Origin: Xylanimonas ulmi
GTDB lineage: Bacteria; Actinomycetota; Actinomycetes; Actinomycetales; Cellulomonadaceae
Direction of reading: 5' to 3'
Assembly: GCF_004216535.1 (NCBI RefSeq)
Contig: NZ_SGWX01000001.1
Location: 496,001 to 560,000 of the forward strand
Length of the DNA stretch: 64,000 bases
Shown: positions 58,928 to 64,000 of the stretch, piece after piece
Layout: each line of letters begins with the position of its first letter
How positions within the stretch are numbered: the first letter of the stretch is position 1
Program-made: the position numbers and the translations under genes
Notes under the pieces: model-generated
Databases searched by the model: none
Seen by the model: the letters and a program-made list of their open reading frames with translations, nothing else
Told to the model about the DNA's origin: nothing

Positions 58928-61474
58928 TCAGGCCTCGACGGTGATGTCGTCAGGCGCGACGTCGGTGCGCCAGCCCCGCCAGCGCGCCGCCCGCAGGCGG
59001 GCGTCCGGGCCGTCGGCCGTCCAGCCGTCGAACTCGACCTCGGCGACCAGGTGCGGCGTGGCCCAACGGGTGTGCTGTGCGTCGGGGCGCGGCACGCCGT
59101 CGAGGGGCGCTGTCGCCCGCTCGACGGCGGCCAGGCGCGTCGCGGCCTCGCGTCGGTCGGCGTCGGTCAGGCCGGTGCCGACCCGGCCCACGTACCGCAG
59201 CGCGCCGTCGGGGCCGGGCACAGCGAGCAGGAGGGCGCCCGCGAGCCGCGGATCGGGGTGTGGCTCACCCGCGTGCAGGGGCCGCCACCCGACCACGACC
59301 ACGTCCTGGGTGCGCGTGTGCTTGAGCTTGAGCCACTGCCGGGTGCGCCGACCCGGTGTGTACGGCGCGTCGCGGCGCTTGGCCATGACGCCCTCGAGCC
59401 GCAGCCGCCGCGACGTGGCGAGCGCCGCGGTCAGGTCGCCGTCGAACGCGGGGGGAAGGTGGATGGGCGCGCGTGCGTCGAGCAGCGCCTTGAGCGTGCG
59501 GCGGCGCTCGTCATACGGCTCGCAGGTCAGGTCGCGGGCGCCCACCCGCAGGAGGTCGAAGACCATGAGGTCGACCGAGCGCCGCCCCGTGGCGTCCTCG
59601 CCGCTCGCGTGTTGGGGGTGCGCGCGCCGCTGCAGGCGGTGGAAGTCGGGGCGCCCGGCCTCGTCGAGCGCGACGATCTCGCCGTCGAGCACCACGGGCA
59701 GCGTGTCACCGACCTGGGCCGCCAGGGCGCGCAGCTCGGGGAAGGCCGCGGTCTGGTCCTGCCCGGTGCGCGAGATCAGACGCGCCCGCCCGGCGCCGTC
59801 GTCGCCGCGTTCGACGACGGCGAGGGTGCGGAACCCGTCCCACTTCATCTCGAACGCCCACTCGGCGCCCGCGTCGCGCCCCCGCATGCCCCGCACCTGC
59901 CCAGGAGTCGCGGCGGAGGCCAGCATGGGCAGCAGCACGTCTCCCAGCGCCGCCGCGTCTCCCTGCGGCACTTTGTCGTCACCTCGTGCGCTCGGGGGCA
60001 CGAGTTGACGACGAAGTGCCGAGTCGACTGGGTGGCGCAGGGGGTGGGGGCGGGCGGGCTGGGTGAGGTGGGCCAGCCAGTGGGCGCCGTCGGTGTGGAT
60101 CAGGGCCAGGCGGCGCGAGCCGCGGCGCGCGCTGTGGAGGGTGACGATGACCTCCTCGCCCTCGCGCCACTTCTCCAGGTCGTAGGTGCCCGAGTCCCAG
60201 ATGGCGACCTCGCCGGCGCCGTACTCGCCGGGCGGGATGACGCCGGCGAAGGCGCCGTAGGCGAGCGGGTGGTCCTCGGTCTGGACGGCGAGGTGGTTGC
60301 GGCCCGGGTCCGTGGGCTCGCCCTTGGGCAGGGCCCAGCTCACCAGGACGCCGTCGCGCTCGAGGCGGAAGTCCCAGTGCAGGCGGCGGGCGTGGTGCTC
60401 CTGGATGACGAACGTCGGGGTGGGCGTGGTTTCGACAGGCTCAACCACCGGGGGTGGGGCGACGTCGGGCTCCGGAGTGCGGGCCGGGTCGCGCTTGGCG
60501 CGGTAGTCGGCGAGGCGCTCAAAGCGGGCGAGGTGCGCGGGGGTCGGCTCCAGGTGGGACAGGTGTCCGGCGGCCAGCCCCGCCAGCAGGTCGCCGTCGC
60601 GCGCCACGCGGTCGAGCACCTCGGTGAACGTGAGTTGCCGCAGGCCGGGGTCGTCGAGCTCGTCCCAGGTGCGCGGCGCCGCGACGGTCGGGCGCTCACG
60701 CCCACGCAGCGAGTAGGGCGCGATGGTGGTCTTGCTCGCGTTGTTCTGCGACCAGTCGACCAGCACCTTGCCGGCGCGCAGCGACGTGCGCATGTCACTG
60801 ACCACCAGGTTCGGGTGCTCGGCCTCCAGGTGCCGGGCCAGTTCGTGGGCGACGGCGCTGACCTGGTCGGACGACGGCGGCCGCGCGGCGCCGCGTGCCG
60901 AGGCCGCGGCGTGGGGGTCGGCGCTGAGCGCGGCGTACAGATGGATCCCCTTGGACCCGCTGGTGACGGGGATCGGATCCAGGCCCATGCCACGCAGCAG
61001 CGTGCGGGCCAGCCGCGCGACCTCGGCGCACTCGGGCAGCCCCGCGCCCGGACCCGGGTCGAGGTCGAGCACGAGCCGGTCGGGCGGCAGGTGGGCGCCG
61101 GTGCGTCCCACCCGCCACTGCGGCACGTGCAGCTCGAGCGTCGCGGTCTGGCCCAGCCAGGTCAGCGTGGCCACGTCGTCGACCAGCACGTAGTCGTTCG
61201 CGGAGGCCTTGTGCTGGATGCGGTGCGTGACGACCCACGACGGCGTGGACGCGTCGGCGTTCTTCTGGAAGAACACCTGGCCCTCGACGCCGTCAGGCCA
61301 GCGCTTGCGCGTCACGGGACGGCGGCGGGCGTGGGGCAGCAGGACAGGCGCGATCCGGGCGAGGTAGTCGATCACCTCGCCCTTGGTCGTGCCGGTGGCC
61401 GGGTAGAGCACCTTGTCCAGGTGGGTGAGCTGGACGCGGCGCCCGTCGACGGTCACGGTCAGCGCGCCTGACAC
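58928..61474 (-). CDS. ligD: Multifunctional DNA ligase D (polymerase-phosphoesterase-ligase)
   Basis: An 848-residue end-joining enzyme in the mycobacterial domain order. The polymerase domain (1-290) has LVLDLDPGPG (metal Asps) and TSGSKGIHLYAAL. The 3'-phosphoesterase domain (355-480) has EHHARRLHWDFRLERDG, SWALPKG and GVIPPGEYGAGEVAIWD. The ligase domain (from about 515) has the adenylation motif FEMKWDGFR with Lys near 544, and GVMAKRRDAPYTPGRRTRQW. Both linkers contain translated palindromic DNA: VVEPVETT (about 343-349) from the dispersed repeat and about residues 485-503 from a 54-bp hairpin. It works with Ku encoded nearby. The start is divergent from the ppGpp synthetase gene. Confidence 0.95.
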   Translation of the reverse strand: MSGALTVTVDGRRVQLTHLDKVLYPATGTTKGEVIDYLARIAPVLLPHARRRPVTRKRWPDGVEGQVFFQKNADASTPSWVVTHRIQHKASANDYVLVDDVATLTWLGQTATLELHVPQWRVGRTGAHLPPDRLVLDLDPGPGAGLPECAEVARLARTLLRGMGLDPIPVTSGSKGIHLYAALSADPHAAASARGAARPPSSDQVSAVAHELARHLEAEHPNLVVSDMRTSLRAGKVLVDWSQNNASKTTIAPYSLRGRERPTVAAPRTWDELDDPGLRQLTFTEVLDRVARDGDLLAGLAAGHLSHLEPTPAHLARFERLADYRAKRDPARTPEPDVAPPPVVEPVETTPTPTFVIQEHHARRLHWDFRLERDGVLVSWALPKGEPTDPGRNHLAVQTEDHPLAYGAFAGVIPPGEYGAGEVAIWDSGTYDLEKWREGEEVIVTLHSARRGSRRLALIHTDGAHWLAHLTQPARPHPLRHPVDSALRRQLVPPSARGDDKVPQGDAAALGDVLLPMLASAATPGQVRGMRGRDAGAEWAFEMKWDGFRTLAVVERGDDGAGRARLISRTGQDQTAAFPELRALAAQVGDTLPVVLDGEIVALDEAGRPDFHRLQRRAHPQHASGEDATGRRSVDLMVFDLLRVGARDLTCEPYDERRRTLKALLDARAPIHLPPAFDGDLTAALATSRRLRLEGVMAKRRDAPYTPGRRTRQWLKLKHTRTQDVVVVGWRPLHAGEPHPDPRLAGALLLAVPGPDGALRYVGRVGTGLTDADRREAATRLAAVERATAPLDGVPRPDAQHTRWATPHLVAEVEFDGWTADGPDARLRAARWRGWRTDVAPDDITVEA
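59967..60020. repeat. 54-bp hairpin element embedded in ligD
   Basis: Arms of 23 bp (59967-59989 and 59998-60020, starting GGCACTTTGTCGTC and ending GACGACGAAGTGCC) match at 21 of 23 positions around an 8-base loop. The element lies in frame in the linker between the phosphoesterase and ligase domains. No other copy was seen in this window. Confidence 0.85.
60428..60447. repeat. Dispersed palindromic repeat unit inside ligD
   Basis: GGTTTCGACAGGCTCAACCA is an exact member of the intergenic repeat family. It is translated as part of the linker between the polymerase and phosphoesterase domains of LigD. Confidence 0.9.
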
Positions 61475-61531
61475 AGTGACATCTCAACGCACCTGCCAGC
61501 CAGTCGCACGCGCCAGGCGAGCGCGGGGGCC

Positions 61532-61537
61532 TACGGT
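61532..61537 (+). promoter_or_regulatory. -10 box of a probable leaderless ppGpp synthetase transcript
   Basis: TACGGT lies 6 bases before the GTG at 61544 and no Shine-Dalgarno sequence is present. This spacing predicts a transcript that begins at or near the start codon. Confidence 0.5.
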
Positions 61538-61543
61538 GGGCGG

Positions 61544-62317
61544 GTGACCGACCCCCTCACCCTGCGCCCCTCAGGCTCTCTCGACCCCGCCGAGGTGCGC
61601 GCGCTCATGCTCGACCTGCGCCGGCTGATGCTCAGCTACAAGTTCGGGATCGACGCGGTCATGACCAAGATCGGGATCCTGCGCGACGAGTTCCGCCACA
61701 TCCACGACTACAACCCCATCGAGCACACGGGCTCACGGCTCAAGTCGTTCGAGTCGATCGTCGCCAAGGCCCAGCGCAAGGCGATCCCGCTGACGCTCGA
61801 CGGCGTGCGCTCGCAGATGTTCGACGTCGCCGGTGTGCGTGTGACGTGCAGCTTCATCTCGGACATCTACCGGGTGCGCGACATGCTCGTGGCGCAAAAA
61901 GACCTCACGCTGCTGGAGGAGCGCGACTACATCGCGAACGCCAAGCCCAACGGCTACAAGTCGCTGCACCTGATCGTGCAGGTGCCCGTGTACCTGTCCG
62001 ACCGGGTCGAGGACGTCATCGTCGAGATCCAGCTGCGCACCATCGCGATGGACTTCTGGGCGAGCCTTGAGCACAAGATCTTCTACAAGTACGGCCAGGA
62101 GGTGCCGCGGCACCTGACCGACTCGCTCAAGCTCGCCGCCGACGTCGCCTGGTCGCTCGACAGCTCGATGGAGCGCATCCACGAGGAGGTCAAGGCCCTC
62201 GCCGACGACCGCGAGCCGCTGGGCCGTGGCGAGGATCACCTGCGCCCCGAGGAGGTGTTGGAGGCGTTCATGCGCACGGTCGAGGTCGTCGACGACGCCT
62301 CCCGTTCGCGCCGCTGA
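61544..62317 (+). CDS. Small alarmone synthetase (GTP pyrophosphokinase)
   Basis: A 257-residue RelA/SpoT-type synthetase without hydrolase or TGS domains, as in YjbM/YwaC. Motifs: PIEHTGSRLKSFESIVAKAQ, FDVAGVRVTCSFISDIYRVR, YIANAKPNGYKSLHLIVQVP (the G-loop/catalytic YKSLH region) and VIVEIQLRTIAMDFWASLEH (catalytic EIQLRT). It makes (p)ppGpp or pGpp from GTP/GDP and ATP, giving stress-driven growth control. GTG at 61544 appears leaderless. It is divergent from ligD and upstream of ku on the same strand. Confidence 0.93.
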   Translation: MTDPLTLRPSGSLDPAEVRALMLDLRRLMLSYKFGIDAVMTKIGILRDEFRHIHDYNPIEHTGSRLKSFESIVAKAQRKAIPLTLDGVRSQMFDVAGVRVTCSFISDIYRVRDMLVAQKDLTLLEERDYIANAKPNGYKSLHLIVQVPVYLSDRVEDVIVEIQLRTIAMDFWASLEHKIFYKYGQEVPRHLTDSLKLAADVAWSLDSSMERIHEEVKALADDREPLGRGEDHLRPEEVLEAFMRTVEVVDDASRSRR

Positions 62318-62342
62318 CCCACCCGCCCCGACCGCCCCCGCC

Positions 62343-62362
62343 GGTCGAGCCTGTCGAGGCCC
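62343..62362. repeat. Palindromic repeat unit between ppGpp synthetase and ku
   Basis: GGTCGAGCCTGTCGAGGCCC is the same GC-rich variant as at 11410 and begins 26 bp after the upstream stop codon. Confidence 0.75.
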
Positions 62363-62410
62363 GTACCCGCCGCCCGTGCGAGCCACGGCGGCGCGCGTGA
62401 CGATGGACCG

Positions 62411-63211
62411 ATGCGGGCCATCTGGAAGGGCGCGGTGACGTTCGGACTCGTCAACGTCCCGGTCAAGCTCTACAGCGCGACCGAGGACCACGACGTGCCG
62501 CTGCACCAGGTGCACGACGCCGACGGCGGGCGCATCCGCTACCAGCGCGTGTGCGAGCTCGACGGCGCCGTCGTGCCCTACGAGCACATCGACCGCGCCT
62601 ACGACGACGGCGAGCACACCGTGGTGCTGTCCAAGGCCGACCTCGCCGACCTGCCCGCCGAGCGCGCCCGTGAGATCGAGGTCGTCGAGTTCGTGCCCTC
62701 GGCGCAGATCGACCCGATCATGTTCGACCGGACGTACTACCTGGAGCCCGACTCGACGTCGACCAAGGCGTACGTGCTGCTGCGCCGCACGCTCGGGGAG
62801 ACCGAGCGCACCGCCGTCGTGAGGTTCGCGCTGCGCCAGCGCACGCGGCTGGCGGCGTTGCGCGTGCGCGGTGACGTGCTGGTGCTGCAGACGCTGCTGT
62901 GGTCCGACGAGGTGCGTGAGGCGGCCTTCCCGTCGCTGGAGGACCCGGTCGACGTCACCGACAAGGAGCTCGCGATGTCGCGCCAGCTCGTCGCGAGCTT
63001 CGAGGCGGACTTCGCCCCCGAGGCGTTCGAGGACGACTACCAGGCGCAGTTGCGCACGCTCATCGAGGCCAAGATCGAGCGGGGTGAGGCGACCAGCAGC
63101 GCGGAGACGTTCGGCCAGGCGGAGCCGGGCGAGGGCGCCGAGGTCATCGACCTCATGGAGGCGCTGCGCAGGAGCGTCGAGGAGGCCAAGGCGCGCCGCG
63201 CGAGCGGCTGA
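62411..63211 (+). CDS. ku: Non-homologous end-joining protein Ku
   Basis: A 266-residue bacterial Ku. It starts MRAIWKGAVTFGLVNVPVKL, with HQVHDADGGRIRYQRVCELD, YEHIDRAYDDGEHTVVLS and the core PIMFDRTYYLEPDSTSTKAY. As a homodimer it rings broken DNA ends and recruits LigD, encoded 0.9 kb away on the other strand. The short C-terminal tail (EEAKARRAS) is the LigD-contact region in this family. Its 3' end overlaps the convergent SRPBCC gene by 59 bp. Confidence 0.95.
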   Translation: MRAIWKGAVTFGLVNVPVKLYSATEDHDVPLHQVHDADGGRIRYQRVCELDGAVVPYEHIDRAYDDGEHTVVLSKADLADLPAERAREIEVVEFVPSAQIDPIMFDRTYYLEPDSTSTKAYVLLRRTLGETERTAVVRFALRQRTRLAALRVRGDVLVLQTLLWSDEVREAAFPSLEDPVDVTDKELAMSRQLVASFEADFAPEAFEDDYQAQLRTLIEAKIERGEATSSAETFGQAEPGEGAEVIDLMEALRRSVEEAKARRASG

Positions 63212-63713
63212 CCGCCGGCTCGGGCGCTCGCAGGCGCCGCACCAGGCCGCGCTCACCCGCCCGCATGACGGCGGCGTGCGCGGCGGCCAGCACGGGGCGC
63301 GGGCAGGCCCGCAGCGCCCGCCCGACGGCGTCGGCGCGCGTGAGCGCGACCGTCCACGTGAGCGTCACCCGCGTTCCGCCGGGCACGGGCGCGACGACGA
63401 CGGCGCCGAAGCCGCTCAGGTCGCCCGTGGCGCGCAGCAGCGCCCTCCCGGGCGTGGGGGAGCGGCCGGGCGTGGGCTCCGTCACCGACACCAGCATGAG
63501 CCCGAAGCGCAGCGACCATCCCAGCGGGCTGCGCACCCGCACCCGCACGCGCGACCAGCGCTCGGCGGTGCGGCCGCCCGAGGCCCGCACCTCCTCGGCC
63601 TGCAGCCCGCGCCACCACGTGGGCCAGGTGAAGGCGGGGTCGGCGAGCTCGTCCCACACGGTCGCGACGGGAGCGGGCACCTGCCAGTGGGACACCAGGC
63701 GGAAGTGGCGCAC
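63153..63713 (-). CDS. SRPBCC/START-like lipid-binding protein
   Basis: A 186-residue protein with a START-type fold: VRHFRLVSHWQVPAPVATVW, DPAFTWPTWWRGLQAEEV and the C-terminal helix AVGRALRACPRPVLAAAHAA. It is of the polyketide-cyclase/dehydrase type; the ligand is unknown. GTG at 63713 starts the domain directly. The last 20 residues lie in sequence antisense to ku and are Arg/Pro-rich, so the natural end may have been lost or extended. Confidence 0.8.
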   Translation of the reverse strand: MRHFRLVSHWQVPAPVATVWDELADPAFTWPTWWRGLQAEEVRASGGRTAERWSRVRVRVRSPLGWSLRFGLMLVSVTEPTPGRSPTPGRALLRATGDLSGFGAVVVAPVPGGTRVTLTWTVALTRADAVGRALRACPRPVLAAAHAAVMRAGERGLVRRLRAPEPAVSRSRGAPWPPRRSCAAPP

Positions 63714-63855
63714 GCCCTCATCCTGCGCCCGCGACCCAGGCGTCGCGCGCGCCAGCCGGGTCGCGCCCACAGTGCGGGGACGCTTGCCACGACGAACAGG
63801 CGGCGCACCGAGCGACCGTGTTGGCGTCGGGGTCACTCGTCGGTCATGGTTGCCC

Positions 63856-64000
63856 TGTGGCTGAAGCACCGCGTCGCATCCCTCCGCGCTGGGTGCGCTG
63901 GACTCTCGCGTGCGCGGTGGCGTTGGTCGCCTGCGTCGCCTTCGGCGTGCTGACGGCGTCGGCCAACCTGTCGCTGGGCCCGCACGAGGCGCGGTACGAG
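63856..64000 (+). CDS. Membrane-anchored protein, 5' part only (possible metallophosphoesterase)
   Basis: From GTG at 63856 the frame is open to the window end (48 codons). After a short basic start (VAEAPRRIPPRWVRW) comes one hydrophobic helix (TLACAVALVACVAFGVLTA) and then SANLSLGPHEARYE. The LGPHxARY segment after a single helix is what I associate with actinobacterial membrane metallophosphoesterases, but the catalytic part lies outside the window, so this is only a suggestion. Confidence 0.5.

Noticed and set aside
58877-61471. An 864-codon open frame on the plus strand opposite ligD
   Set aside because: Its product is low-complexity (Gly/Arg/Val/Ala-rich) with no domain, and the opposite strand encodes a full LigD with all motifs. 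Such frames are a by-product of high GC.

Overview
The window is chromosomal DNA from a very GC-rich actinobacterium, most likely Micrococcales (Cellulomonas/Promicromonospora-like). The evidence is strong G/C preference at third codon positions, an IclR regulator divergent from leuCD as in Streptomyces ndgR, F420/LLM-type oxidoreductases, tRNAs without an encoded CCA, a Ku/LigD end-joining pair, and several promoters whose only signal is a TANNNT box just before the start codon. No phage, plasmid, transposase, integrase, CRISPR array or rRNA gene is visible. The genus is inferred from style, not from a marker gene.

Layout. 1-3.0 kb: end of a HAD hydrolase, a methyltransferase, tRNA-Gln and two near-identical tRNA-Glu genes, a PH-domain membrane protein and a 55-residue membrane peptide. 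3.0-11.5 kb: ndgR-type regulator divergent from leuC-leuD, a membrane protein/GntR pair, an MHS-family transporter behind a LacI-type operator, an LLM oxidoreductase and lpdA. 11.5-22.1 kb: an accessory-looking redox region with an HxlR regulator, LLM oxidoreductase, flavin oxidoreductase, SnoaL-like protein, three SDRs (two without catalytic residues), an NhaA antiporter fused to a thioredoxin domain without cysteines, and a large LuxR (LAL) regulator. 22.2-29.1 kb: small enzymes and LysR regulators, with two frameshifted genes (GNAT, SDR).

29.3-42.4 kb: one tightly packed 15-gene unit, mostly with 4-base gene overlaps. It encodes an SsuABC-type importer with two different permeases, a PcaR-like IclR regulator, and a complete 4-hydroxybenzoate/protocatechuate route to the beta-ketoadipate end products (pobA, pcaHG, pcaB, pcaC, pcaD, pcaIJ, pcaF), and ends with an MFS transporter that seems to start at CTG. 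A TTGACG-N18-TATGTT promoter precedes it, with a 16-bp perfect palindrome inside the spacer.

42.4-64 kb: a copper/peroxidase operon (CopC, PCuAC, DyP), transhydrogenase pntAB, a ketopantoate reductase-like gene, LysE exporter with divergent argP-type regulator, mqo, three MFS/YbhB genes, a DUF2599 lipoprotein with an M24 peptidase, then ligD, a small ppGpp synthetase, ku, an SRPBCC protein and the start of a membrane protein.

Dispersed palindromic repeats run through the window. One family (GGTTTCGACAGGCTCAACC and relatives) lies mainly downstream of genes but also inside ligD. A second family of about 100 bp, built from TTCGAGC/GCTCGAA units, occurs twice. A 54-bp hairpin element is also embedded in ligD, so two unrelated palindromes are translated as linkers of that protein.
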